NCBI RefSeq assembly: GCF_023278565.1
Contig: NC_064675.1
Location: 7,564,001 to 7,628,000 of the forward strand
DNA length: 64,000 bases
Source: Colletotrichum lupini
Lineage: Eukaryota; Ascomycota; Sordariomycetes; Glomerellales; Glomerellaceae
Direction of reading: 5' to 3'
The notes under the pieces were generated by a model. That model worked only from the letters and a program-made list of their open reading frames with translations, was not told where the DNA came from and searched no databases. Shown here piece by piece: positions 37,775 to 48,176 of the stretch. Each line of letters opens with the position of its first letter. Position 1 is the stretch's first letter. A program made the translations under genes and the position numbers.

Positions 37775-38224
37775 GTTGGGTTGATGGTGAAAGTAGGTAG
37801 GCTGGGCTTAAACTGAAGTGGTGTTCGCAGCCATCAGACAGCTTATCACAGTCCATTCCGGGCGCTACGGCGGTACAATGATTTTGTTCCGAATGGAGTA
37901 TCTTTTCAATCTTACCCAGATCTTTGTAAGAACCAATGCCTCAAAGGGGATGGTGCTTTGTCGAGTTCACCACATAGTTCAGAATCCAGCTTGTCCCATC
38001 TCCATTTTGGAAACCCAAGGGAGTATTTATGGCTTTGTCATTGAATAGTGAGCTATGGAAACGACACATAAAATTTGAGTTTCAACTCAGTTATCAAAAT
38101 TAATACAAATAGGCAAGGAAATCATCACTCGAAAACTCAATCATCATCAGTTTGGAAATTAGCATCACGCCTGCTTCAAGAACATCAACAAACTAGCATA
38201 TCAGAGTCACTTCAGTCCTAAGCA
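37775..38224. other. Intergenic region
   Basis: About 450 bp between two co-directional genes. No coding sequence or repeat that I can support. Confidence 0.4.
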
Positions 38225-38863
38225 ATGACCTCAAAACCGTCATCGGATGAATCTACCCCGCCAGATACCGGGTCAATGAATAGTTTAAAGCGGCTTCATG
38301 CGCCGCAGAACTACTTGCGCATCCCAGGCCTCACGTTTGACGAAATCCCGGGCCTCATCCCACCTGAACACTCTGCGGCTCTCTACTATCTTCAACCCAA
38401 AGACTTCAATCTCAATCTCTCATGGGGTGAATACTATAGAAAGTTAGAGCCCTTCGATTGTGTAGCCAAAAAGTTGGTCGACGTGTTTGATTACTCCATC
38501 CAAGAGCTCAAAGAAGGCATCGAACCCAAAGTCATGAGACTGAGACATGACACCGTTGGAGACGATGATCCCGAGCCAGATGCCTCCTTTTGGGACGATT
38601 TCTTCGAGCGAGTGCTTGGTAATCTTGGCCATGAGGCCGAGAAGTTTGGCATGACCTCTTTAGACGTCATGTGGATTGTTTACTTATACACCAGTGCTTG
38701 GGAAAGTACGTCTCTGTCGTGTAGAAACCAGAAGGCGGGGTACTGGCGCAAGGCGAATCTTCATCACTTGCATGATTTGCTGCCTGAGTGGGTTGAGATG
38801 TTGAAGACTAAAAAGTTGAGGTGGACAAATGTCTTTGGCGAACTGTTTGGAATTGGGCGATGA
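38225..38863 (+). CDS. Hypothetical protein, 212 residues
   Basis: Uncharacterised protein without signal peptide or membrane span. It is acidic and charged, with a Ser/Thr/Pro-rich first 20 residues, then NYLRIPGLTFDEIPGLIPPEHSAALYYL and a probable alpha-helical body (CVAKKLVDVFDYSIQELKEGIEP and WDDFFERVLGNLGHEAEKFGM). Good coding character and the long open frame support a real gene. A GTACGT at 38707 inside the frame could begin a small alternative intron, but read-through remains open. I do not recognise the family. It is convergent with the downstream epimerase, 174 bp away. Confidence 0.6.
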   Translation: MTSKPSSDESTPPDTGSMNSLKRLHAPQNYLRIPGLTFDEIPGLIPPEHSAALYYLQPKDFNLNLSWGEYYRKLEPFDCVAKKLVDVFDYSIQELKEGIEPKVMRLRHDTVGDDDPEPDASFWDDFFERVLGNLGHEAEKFGMTSLDVMWIVYLYTSAWESTSLSCRNQKAGYWRKANLHHLHDLLPEWVEMLKTKKLRWTNVFGELFGIGR

Positions 38864-39037
38864 GGGTTAAGAGCCGACACCGAAAATACCGCGGCATGTA
38901 TATTTGATCTATTTTCTTCTATGTTTCTCCTGTCTATGTCAAAGCGACTTCTCGATTTCATGCTTATCTTCTCCGAAATGCACTATGTGCAGAAAATGCC
39001 ATCAGATTGAACATCCACTCATCGGGAAGGAAGCTAT

Positions 39038-40033
39038 CTAAACACCAGCCCGAAGGCGCTCTGCAAAGTCCTTGACTGTGGTTATCAGGTCCCCATCCTG
39101 AGAAAGGCCGAGGCCCTTGGCCTTCGAAACATCGAAATAAGCCGGCCAACTACCGACGATCGCCTCAATCTGCGGGCTTCTCTCTTCGCGCACCAGTTTC
39201 CTAGCCTCTGCACCTCCGACAACCTCTAGCGCATTTAGGATGTCCGCCACGGTGACAGTAACGCCGGGCAAATTGAGAACTCTAGAAATCCCAAACTTCT
39301 CATGAGGAATGCCCTTGATATCCACCAGATTCTTGACCACCGTCTTCGGAGAGCACACCCACATAGGTAGTTCCGGCCTCACTGGTAAGATGTTTCCCTC
39401 ACCTTTGAGCGACTCCCTCACAATGCCCGAAGCAAAGGAGGAAGCCGCCGCGCTTGGGGCGCCCGGACGGACGATGATGGTAGGTAACCGCACAATTCGT
39501 CCATCTAGCAGCCCACGGCGTGAGTAATCTCCCAGAAGCGTCTCGATTATCAGCTTCTGGGCGCCGTACGAAGACTGGGGAATCGGGCAAGTTGTCTCGG
39601 TGTTGATCTGGCCCGGTGCTGCAGGACCGTAGACTGCCAATGAGCTGGGGAATACCACAACAGATCCACGATGCGCAGATGCTTCTTGGCGCAAGGCATC
39701 GAGGATTATGCGGTGGCTGTCGAGGTTTACGGCAAGGCCTAGTTCCAGGTTCGCTTCCGCGCCTCCAGACATGATGCCATGGAGAAGGTAGATTGCGTCG
39801 AAACGCGAGTGACTCGTAAGAAGAGAAGCGACTGCCTCCGATGATGTGAGGTCTGTTTGAAGTGATGTCACACGAGATGCGTGAGAGAGAGCTTGGGGCG
39901 GAATGGGAGGGGTTGTTATGTCTGTTGTTGTGAGATGGACGGAAGGCGATGAGAGAAGGAGGGCGGTGATGAGCTCCTGGCCAACGAAACCGGCGGCCCC
40001 AGTTATGAGGATGTGATCTGCTTTAGATGCCAT
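39038..40033 (-). CDS. NAD-dependent epimerase/dehydratase, DenD-like
   Basis: Intronless extended short-chain dehydrogenase of 331 residues. The N-terminal ILITGAAGFVGQELI carries the NAD-binding GAAGFVG at residues 12-18. The catalytic Tyr156 and Lys160 lie in SSYGAQK, with the supporting Ser in VVFPSSLAVYG. Further family marks are IYLLHGIMSGGAEANLELGLAVNLD, then RIVRLPTIIVRPGAPSAAASSFASG and PMWVCSPKTVVKNLV. This arrangement matches the D-erythronate dehydrogenase (DenD) subgroup, which oxidises C4 sugar acids, so a sugar-acid substrate is a reasonable guess. It lies next to a sugar transporter and a rhamnosidase, which supports a carbohydrate role, though no direct pathway link is known to me. 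Confidence 0.85.
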   Translation of the reverse strand: MASKADHILITGAAGFVGQELITALLLSSPSVHLTTTDITTPPIPPQALSHASRVTSLQTDLTSSEAVASLLTSHSRFDAIYLLHGIMSGGAEANLELGLAVNLDSHRIILDALRQEASAHRGSVVVFPSSLAVYGPAAPGQINTETTCPIPQSSYGAQKLIIETLLGDYSRRGLLDGRIVRLPTIIVRPGAPSAAASSFASGIVRESLKGEGNILPVRPELPMWVCSPKTVVKNLVDIKGIPHEKFGISRVLNLPGVTVTVADILNALEVVGGAEARKLVREERSPQIEAIVGSWPAYFDVSKAKGLGLSQDGDLITTVKDFAERLRAGV

Positions 40034-40929
40034 ATTGCGATTTGAAATGTGTATGCTGTACGAGAGAGTAGCGTAGAAGAATTTGACACTGTTGCTCGAG
40101 CTTGTAAAGCGTTCACGACAGGATTGAAAACCTGTGAAACGAAGTGGTAGGTGTTTCGATGAACTCGATGAGTCTGGGTGTATGCAGTACGATGTCTGGA
40201 ACAGGAAATTTCTCCAACGATTCGTCTACGTCTCGAAGTGATTCAAATGCGCCCATTCAGCAGATATCCTAAACTTTATGCTATCCACATGTCCCTTCCT
40301 TACCCTAACACTAAGTAGTACTGCATCTTCAATGGTGACATAAGCATCATGGGCTTTCCTTCAACTTGACCTTTCTCCGAACTCTCTCCGTGGATGCACC
40401 TCCTCACCGGGAAGAAGCCCGGGTGGCAACGCTTACACCCCGCATGATCTACGGCCCCGCAGCGATGAACTCGATGGTTCGCGGCAGTAAGATCGCGGGG
40501 AGTATCGGACTTGTCACCGAATCAACGGTCTTCTCGGTCGATGTTCCAGCGGTTAGCAACTTGAAGGAGTTAAGAGATTGAAGTTGAGTAACAGCTTCCT
40601 GTTTTACCCAGTTCTAAGGATTAACGTTCTGTCTTATTAATGACTCTTTTCTGTTTTCTCAATCAACCTCAGTAGCCAAGTCTATGAGGCAGTGAGTTCT
40701 GCAGTCGCCTGCCTTAATCATTGGTATCACATAGGGAGCAGTACTAGTGACTGCAGGTGGGCTCGACTTCTTAAACTTGCAAGGCCAAGGCTTAGTAGAT
40801 GGCCCTGATGAGCTACCTACTGCATACACTTAGTTTACGGGATACTTCATGTGCTAGACACGGTTTTGTGCTCTCACAAGGTGTGAAGAGGCGCCCGCAA
40901 CACTACGATGTACTTGTCGTCTGAACTTT
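40034..40929. other. Intergenic region
   Basis: About 900 bp between two minus-strand genes. It should hold the epimerase promoter and the transporter terminator. A 71-codon open frame at 40366-40581 (+) has mildly protein-like composition but no start context, splice continuation or family I recognise. Confidence 0.4.
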
Positions 40930-42717
40930 TCAAACCTGAGATCGCCTCTCGGCGAATTCATGAAGCTCCGCCTCTGGTCCGATTCCATTCTTCGCGTCCA
41001 CGTCCAGCTCGCCCAGGCGGTTTGTTGCTAGGTCATCTCCGAATAGCTCCGCAATTTCCTCTAAGGATTTCCCGGACTGCCAAAGATTAGCAAGAGATCG
41101 CGTGCTACTTGATGATATGACTCACAGTCTCTGGCAGGAAGAAGAAGTAGAAGACAGCGGCCGCTAGGTTTGTTGCGATGAAAAGTGAGTAGTACCTCCA
41201 GCTAACGGAGGCGATAGCCAGCGGGGTGACTTGCGAGAGTACGATTGCTGTAACAGACTTGGCAGCAACGGCAAATGCCAGACCCTTCGTTCTTAGGAAG
41301 AAAGGGAACAGCTCCGATGGAACAACCCAGATCATGGCATTGAAAAAAATGGCGTAACACATGGAGTAGATGAAGATGGCGCTGATGGCCGCCCTTGCTC
41401 CTGCCTCATTATCGTTATTCTTGTTACCATAGACTGCGCTGAGAGCCATGCATAATGCAATCATGGCACTCAACACCAGAGAACCGCTCCATAGAGTACG
41501 TGTTCGTGGCCAGCGGTCTGCGACGACGAAGAGGTAGATGACCTGACCCAGAATTCCCATCATGCCGTAAGCACCACTGATCAGCAGCGCCGTTCTACCA
41601 GTGAACCCGACAGTGGCGTAGAAGATGTTCTGAAAGTTCTGTATGACCGAGGAGCCGCTGAGCTGTCCCATGGTGACGATGAATGCGGCAGTGAGTGTAC
41701 GGCGGACGTACTTTCTGGAAAACAGTGCGCGCAAGGCCGTCATCCAGTCCATGTTGCCCTGAGACCTCTCCAGGAGAATTTGCTCACGGATTTGTATGAG
41801 TTCGCGTCCAACCAGATCATCGTTGTCCGCAGCCCCATGTAGGTTCGCCAGGACGGTTCTCGCTTCTTCGTATCGATCGCGCAGTATAAGCCAACGGGGC
41901 GAGAACGGTACGTAGAAGACCATTACAGAGAGAAGAACAGGAATGGGAAGCTGCATTGCCAGTGGAATCCGCCATTGGCTGTCCCCCATGGCAAATGCAC
42001 CTGCGTAGCCAACCTCGAAGACGGTCAGTGTATGAGAGAGAAATAGGATGTATACATGCACATACCCAATTAGCAACGCCAAAGCCGATGGCTATCATCA
42101 TTCCCTGAAGTCCGACAAGGAAGCCACGACGCGCTGGAGGCGCAACCTCGGCAAGGTAGATGGGGACAACCGAGAGTAGTTGACCACAGCCGATGCCAGC
42201 CACAAGACGGCCTGCTATCATCATGCCAACTTGGACGGCGGCACATTGGAGTATGGAGCCAATGATCGCTGGCAAAAACATCAGGAACGCATCCATGGTA
42301 TATGCTTTGCCACGAGCGGGGAGAACGAACTCAAGATCGAAGCGAGAAGAATCGTGTACTTTCGACTAACTTTGTCGGCAAGGTAGCCTACTGTCATTCC
42401 TCCGATGGCTTGACCAGCATTATAGACCGATACGATGGCGCCTGTGAAGACAAAGAGTCAGCGGTGCCTCCGTGCCAAATGGGATGTTCCCGGGTTGAGT
42501 GGATAATATTACCTTGATAGCTAGTGTTGACCATAGACGGTCCATACATCTTGAGCTTGAAACTGTCATGGCCAAAGGTCGTGGCGATAATTCCTACTTT
42601 GAGTTAGTATTACCTGAGCAGCTGGACCCCAGAAGTTGGAAGCGAACCAGAGTCGAACCCATAGATAAAGCCACCCTGAGCGGCGACAAGCGCCACAGCG
42701 ACGATGAGGAAACCCAT
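40930..42717 (-). CDS. MFS sugar transporter
   Basis: Plasma-membrane sugar:proton symporter of the major facilitator superfamily. Minus-strand exons 42717-42648, 42593-42513, 42441-42331, 42268-42066, 42013-41126 and 41076-40930 give 499 residues. Splicing rebuilds GGFIYGFDSGIIATTFGHDSFK, then AIGGMTVGYLADKVSRKYTILLASIL and MMIAGRLVAGIGCGQ. PIYLAEVAPPARRG follows, and the tail is FFFLPETSGKSLEEIAELFGDD; these are sugar-porter signatures, including PETxGxxLEEIxELF. Introns 1 and 3 begin with the less common GTTCG. The start is uncertain: the reading frame is open further upstream (YFRDFGMGFL), and a 10-nt first exon beginning with ATGTGGCAA near 42.85 kb spliced at about 42.78 kb would also fit. 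Its divergent partner encodes an alpha-L-rhamnosidase, so rhamnose or rhamnoside uptake is a fair inference. Confidence 0.88.
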
Positions 42718-43321
42718 ACCAAAGTCACGAAAATACTGACAGTAGGGGTGTGTGGGGTCAAGACAAATCTGGGGAACTGTGGTTCCATTATGTAGGTTGA
42801 AATCCGGGGCATGATTATCTTCTATATCAAAATGGCTATCTACCTTGCCACATATTCGGTGCAAAGGTACACCGATAAACTCGGCTTTACGCCTTAAAGA
42901 TGCTGCCAAACAGGAGGCCAGAACGCAGCAGTCATGACGAACTCGTCTAGTAACCATGATTGCCCCGACTCATTTCGGCAGATTCCCTGAGCTGGCTCAA
43001 ACGACTGGGGAGTTAGAGCATGCGGGGACGCGGAGTCTCCGCATAAGCCTCGAAATCCCACATCATGAACGTCTCGTGAGTGGTCGATGAAAGACTTGGC
43101 TGCGTCGGAACCGCTGCCGTTGCCGATACGTATATTCCCGCCCCTGGGATACCGGCAGTTTACCGCGCGGCGATGATCATGACCTCGTGACAAATCGAGA
43201 CCGAATCGGTGCCTCTTTGAGCCGGAACCTGCTAAGCACGGGGGCCATTAGACCGCAATGGTTTTGTTGAGTCTATTTCACCTCTCGAAATCCAGATTCA
43301 TTGAAATGCATGGGTTGATGA
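42718..43321. promoter_or_regulatory. Bidirectional promoter region, transporter / rhamnosidase
   Basis: About 600 bp separating two divergent starts. Both promoters must lie here if the 5' ends are right, so shared regulation by one factor is possible. It may also contain the missing first exon of the transporter. I could not identify a specific binding site with confidence. Confidence 0.45.
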
Positions 43322-46105
43322 ATGCCAGAGCCTAGTTGCACACAACAAACCATGTCTTGCCCAGCAATCACGAAGCCTGTCTTTGACCACCACCACAGTG
43401 GCCTCGGTGTAGCAACATCAAGGCCAAGGATCTCATGGCGATTCGAAAGCACCGACGAGACCATCGCTGGCTGGGTCCAGACTTCTTACGAGATTGAGAT
43501 CAAATTCGCTTCTGACGAGAAGCCCCAGAGCTTTCCCGAGGTCAGCGACCAATCTGTGCTTGTGCCATGGCCAGCAAGAGACCTATCTTCTCGCGAAGCT
43601 GCGATAGTTCGAGTGCGGGTGTATGGGAAGAGCCTGGTCGAAGAGTCCTACGCCAAAGAAGAGCCAAGCGCGTGGTCTGAACCAGCAACTGTGGAAGCTG
43701 CGTTGCTGAAGAAAGACGACTTCAGAGCCAACTTCATCACCGCGGCACAGCAAATTGGACCTTATGGCTCTTTGAGACCTATTCGCTTCCGCAAGGAGTT
43801 CATCTTACCCCAGGAGCTCGATCTCAGATCCTCTTCAGCTCGATTGTACATCACATCTTTGGGTGTCTTCGAAGCCTGGATCAACGGGAAGCCAGTCACA
43901 GACGAGTGCATGGCTCCGGGTTGGACCAGCTACAAGCATCGTCTCGTCTATCGTATCCTTGACGTGGAAAGGCTCTTGATCCCAGGGGGCAAGAATACGA
44001 TCTGCGTCGAGGTTGCGGAGGGGTGGTACGCCGGACGTCTCGGTTTCAAGGGCGGCATTCGATTTCGATATGGCGACACTCTCGGGCTATTTGCGCAACT
44101 AGAAGTTGACCGAGGGTCTGGTACGCCATGGAGCCTTCTGTCAGATGAATCTTGGTCTTGTGCTCCCAGCGCGCTTGTCAGAAGTGAGATCTACGATGGA
44201 GAAGTGTACGATATGCGGGAAGAGGAGGGGAATTGGAAGTCCCCGGAAGTGACTCAGACGACATCGGCCACAAGACTTCTCCCATGGCCTCAAGCAACAA
44301 TGGTAGCACCAGACGCGCCGCCAGTACGAGTCATTGAGACGAAGCCTTGTGTCAAGGTCTTTCTGAGCGAGACTGGAAAGACAATTCTAGACTTTGGCCA
44401 GAATCTTGTCGGTAAGCTCCTCGTCAAGTCAGTCCGCCCCCAGGAGGGAGCAGAGATCACTTTCCGCCACGCCGAAGTGATGGAAAACGACGAACTAGGC
44501 ACCAGACCTCTGAGAGATGCGAAGTGTTGCGATACTATCATTGGATCAGGGGAGCCTCTTCTCAACTGGTCGCCCAAGTTCACCTTTCACGGCTTCAGAT
44601 ATGTCCAAGTCGATGGTTGGCCTGGCAGTGGTCCATCCGAAGACGACATCCAAGCTCTCGTGATGCACACGGATATGAGGCGCAGAGGTTTCTTTGAATG
44701 TTCGAACCCCTACGTCAACCAACTTCACAAGAACGTGGTCTGGTCTATGCGGGGTAACTTCCTGTCGATTCCAACGGACTGCCCTCAACGCGACGAAAGA
44801 CTGGGATGGACCGGAGACTTGCAGGTATTTTGTCCTACGGCAACATTTCTATACGATACATTGGGGATCCTAGGCAGCTGGCTTGAGGATGTGGCGGCTG
44901 GACAACTGGAAGAAGGCAAGGGAGGAATTCCTCCTTTGGTTGTTCCTCTGGCCATTTCTCCTAACTGGCCACACATCGCTCAGGCTGTATGGGACGATGT
45001 GACTGTTCTCGCGCCAGACGCGTTATATCAATACAGCTCTGACAAGGGACTGCTTGAGAGGCAGTTTGTCAGCATGCAAACGTGGCTTGACGAAGGAGTT
45101 GATCGTGCTTGCGACGGTCTTTGGAACCCGGACAAGTGGCAGCTCGCCGACTGGCTTGATCCAAGCGCACCTCCCGATGATCCTGGAAACGGTCGTACTG
45201 ACGGTATCCTTGTCGCGAATGCTTACCTGGTACACACGACCGTGGTCTTCTCGCGCCTCTGTGCGGCGATCGGAAAGCTTGATTTGGCTGCCAAGTATGC
45301 TAGTGATGGCGAGAAGCTGAAACAACTATTCCAGAGGCGTTACATTACGCCCGAAGGTAACCTGATGTCGAGTTCTCAGACTGGGCTGTCCCTTGCATTT
45401 CAGTTTGGCCTGTATCCCAACGACACATTACAACGCCAGACTGCGGCAAAGGCTCTTGAGAAGCTGGTACGGACTGCGCGCTTCCACATCAGTACGGGCT
45501 TTGCGGGTACGCCAGTGATATCGCATGCGCTCACAAAGATCGGACGCCCACAACTGGCATATCGTATGCTTCTAGAGAAAACTTGTCCTAGCTGGCTGTA
45601 CCCTGTCGTATCCAAGGGGGCAACAACGATATGGGAGCGATGGGACAGCATGCTACCGGACGGGCGAATCAACCCAGGACAGATGACCAGCTTCAACCAT
45701 TACGCCCTTGGCGCAGTAGCAGACTGGCTTCACGGATCTGTCGGCGGCATCTCACCCCAAGAGCCGGGTTGGAGAGTGATTCGTGTGGAACCTGTTCCAG
45801 GTGGGAACTTGACGAACGCTACTGTCACTTTTGACGGTCCTTATGGAAAAGTGGTTTGCGAATGGGTGCTGGAAGGCACGAAATTCAACATGTGGCTAGA
45901 AGTGCCGCCAAACTGCTCCGCAGTGGTGTTTCTACCTTCAGGATTACCAAGGTCCTTTGCCGCGGAGACATGCCAACAACGTCATGGACTTGTGGTACAG
46001 TCAGGCGTCCACAAGTTTGAGGATACCTTTGACCCGGGCGAGTGGCCGCCCCTGCCCTTCGTGGCGGCGAACCAGCCTCTGCCACCGAACACAATCGCGG
46101 GCTAG
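43322..46105 (+). CDS. GH78 alpha-L-rhamnosidase
   Basis: Intronless family-78 glycoside hydrolase of 927 residues (917 from the second Met) that cleaves terminal alpha-L-rhamnose from flavonoid glycosides or pectic side chains. An N-terminal beta-domain starts with FDHHHSGLGVATSRPRISWRF. The Bac_rhamnosid_N lectin-like domain includes RLYITSLGVFEAWINGK, then MAPGWTSYKHR and EVAEGWYAGRLGF. A concanavalin-like domain contains LDFGQNLVGKL and FTFHGFRYVQVDG. The (alpha/alpha)6 catalytic barrel carries IPTDCPQRDERLGWTGDLQV, with acidic active-site residues, and the later TTIWERWDSM Glu. No signal peptide is visible, so the enzyme is probably intracellular and would act on imported rhamnosides. 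The ATG at 43352 has a better -3 base (A) than the one at 43322 and fits the family start. Confidence 0.93.
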   Translation: MPEPSCTQQTMSCPAITKPVFDHHHSGLGVATSRPRISWRFESTDETIAGWVQTSYEIEIKFASDEKPQSFPEVSDQSVLVPWPARDLSSREAAIVRVRVYGKSLVEESYAKEEPSAWSEPATVEAALLKKDDFRANFITAAQQIGPYGSLRPIRFRKEFILPQELDLRSSSARLYITSLGVFEAWINGKPVTDECMAPGWTSYKHRLVYRILDVERLLIPGGKNTICVEVAEGWYAGRLGFKGGIRFRYGDTLGLFAQLEVDRGSGTPWSLLSDESWSCAPSALVRSEIYDGEVYDMREEEGNWKSPEVTQTTSATRLLPWPQATMVAPDAPPVRVIETKPCVKVFLSETGKTILDFGQNLVGKLLVKSVRPQEGAEITFRHAEVMENDELGTRPLRDAKCCDTIIGSGEPLLNWSPKFTFHGFRYVQVDGWPGSGPSEDDIQALVMHTDMRRRGFFECSNPYVNQLHKNVVWSMRGNFLSIPTDCPQRDERLGWTGDLQVFCPTATFLYDTLGILGSWLEDVAAGQLEEGKGGIPPLVVPLAISPNWPHIAQAVWDDVTVLAPDALYQYSSDKGLLERQFVSMQTWLDEGVDRACDGLWNPDKWQLADWLDPSAPPDDPGNGRTDGILVANAYLVHTTVVFSRLCAAIGKLDLAAKYASDGEKLKQLFQRRYITPEGNLMSSSQTGLSLAFQFGLYPNDTLQRQTAAKALEKLVRTARFHISTGFAGTPVISHALTKIGRPQLAYRMLLEKTCPSWLYPVVSKGATTIWERWDSMLPDGRINPGQMTSFNHYALGAVADWLHGSVGGISPQEPGWRVIRVEPVPGGNLTNATVTFDGPYGKVVCEWVLEGTKFNMWLEVPPNCSAVVFLPSGLPRSFAAETCQQRHGLVVQSGVHKFEDTFDPGEWPPLPFVAANQPLPPNTIAG

Positions 46106-46375
46106 GCTCGATCCTTTCACGCGTCTCGGGTCCTTATAGTCTTTGTAGCTTATGGGTTTTCTGTTTATGTTTGTAATGTCGAGGTTGGATAAAGAAGTTC
46201 TTGATATTGTTGGGTATCATTCAATACTACCTCTTGCTCTACACCTCAACCTCGTTCTCAAAGCATTCTAAGGTGAATAATCCAGTTGAAGTGACATAGC
46301 AGTGAAGGAAAACTTGATGATCTGGGATTCTCGGGGGGGAATATTTGTCAAATGAAGAAATCAGTCGCTGAGTCG

Positions 46376-48176
46376 CTATGCAATCGATCCAAAACGCGGA
46401 GTCATCTGGACCTTCATGTAGCCTTCGTGACCTTTCTTGGGGTATGTGTTTAAATACCGAAATCCATCTGCCCTATCCATCTTCTTGTCCCACAATGAAA
46501 TGTTGAAGTTGTAAATGAGAAAAGCGACTGTTTTGCGTAGAACTCTATGAGCAATACTTGTGAAGCATGTGTGTTAGTGGGAGGAAACTCTTGAGATGGT
46601 CGGACTAAACCTACTGTTGCCCTAAGCATGTTCTCGTACCAGTACCAAATGAAACGGAATGTCCCTTGGTTGTCTTCGACTCTTGGTTGAAACCGAGCCA
46701 TCTTTCAGGCTTGAAAGTATTCGGGTCTGGGAAGAGGGTGGCATCGCGCTCGAGCAAATGTAAGGTAAAGCTCATACTCGTCTACAAAGTGTCAGATACA
46801 GTCAGAGTGAAAGTGACTAAAATCCTCCCTCTTACCATTGGGGGTATTATGACTCCTTGGTATTCCACCGGAGTGTCACTCTGTCGGGGTTGTCGATGCC
46901 AACTGGGTGAGCTCAAGCGGGACGACTCTCTGCATACAGCATCCTGGGGGCGTCAGCGACAAGTTCTATCTAGTGTGAGTCAACATCAACAAGCCACTTA
47001 CCAGATACCTGAGTTGAGCGGTCTTTGGATCCCTCCAAATTCGGTGCCCATATGTGCCAATATCCAAAGTATCCAGTTCGGATCGAATTTTCTTGATGCA
47101 TTCCGGGTTTTGGATAAGATGATGAAGGACAAAGGTCAAGTTGCTGAGAAGAGACTCGTTTCCAATAAAAATAGCTTGTGATGACTCGTGCACAGTCTGT
47201 GTCTCGTTCCCTATCTCGTTGAAGATTCGAGCCAACACACTTTGATGACTATTCTCGTCGTCCCAAGACTTAACCATAGGTCTGACGTGAGAACTAATCA
47301 ACTAATCACAAAGAGGTCAGCGAATTTGATGTAGTATTCGGGGATAGTCGATTCAATGAGCTTACGTTATCAAGCCACCCCAAAGGTGAAAATGATCGAA
47401 GAGCTGGAACGTAATCAAACATAGTCTTGACCGGTGGCATACACCTCAGTACGGTGGCGAGGTCGATGGCGCTGAAGGCTCGTGTCGCATCATGAGTGGC
47501 TTGCAAATCGTAGACCTTCTGAAATCCATAGTTTTCCTCGGTGAGATACGAGATCATGACATCGTTGGTGTAAGCCCAAAGGTAATGCGTCAAGTTAATA
47601 ACTCCCTTATCCGAAGCAGCATCAGCAAGGCGGGAGTGAAGTGACTCGATGTGCTTATCCAACGTCTTGGAGTATTCGGCCAAAGTCTGGCCAGAGAATA
47701 TTGGCCGCATGACTGCTGCCCTCTGCGCATGCTTCGTAGGGCTGGCCAATCCGCCAAGGAGTTTGTTGAGAAGACCATAGTAATTGTTGCACTTGAAGAG
47801 GTCGGGCCGCCGGTGGTGGTCGAGGTTGAACTTGTTGTCGACAAAGTGAAGCTCGTTAGGCCCGATTCTAACAACCGGTCCTGTAATGACAATTCGAGTT
47901 AATGTTAAGTCCACAAAGCGCGCAACAGGTGCACAAATTACCATATTTCTCGTGGAGCGAGACAAGATTCTCCAGCCAGTCGTTCTTCAGCAGAACATGA
48001 TAAGCTTCGTAAAGTTTGGTGATACCAGCAATTCTCGGCCCGGGAAAACCAGCGATAGGAGACAAAAACATCCGGTATGTGTACTTGACGATAAGGTAGA
48101 AGAGCCCTAGATAAACCGCCTTGACGACAAGATCGTCTAGGGCGCCGGACACCGAGAGTGCAGCGAACCACGTCAT
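46376..48176 (-). CDS. Cytochrome P450 monooxygenase
   Basis: Heme-thiolate monooxygenase of 501 residues anchored in the endoplasmic reticulum. Exons on the minus strand are 48176-47942, 47880-47366, 47301-47002, 46943-46836, 46781-46615 and 46556-46376; all joins keep the frame. Residues 1-30 include a membrane anchor (VYLGLFYLIVKYTYRMF), followed by the Pro-rich hinge LSPIAGFPGPR. YGPVVRIGPNELHF appears on splicing exon 1 to 2. The I-helix reads IFIGNESLLSNLTF, a variant of the usual oxygen-binding motif. The K-helix ExxR is ESSR (Glu356/Arg359). TPVEYQGVIIPPM and FKPERWL follow, and the heme loop FGTGTRTCLG has Cys438. The layout resembles fungal CYPs of the trichodiene-oxygenase type. 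The segment after ExxR (SSPSWHRQPRQS) is atypical. An in-frame ATG at 48251 would extend the N-terminus by 25 residues. Confidence 0.85.

Noticed and set aside
40366..40581. 71-codon plus-strand frame with protein-like composition
   Set aside because: No start context, no splice continuation and no family resemblance; too short to support alone.
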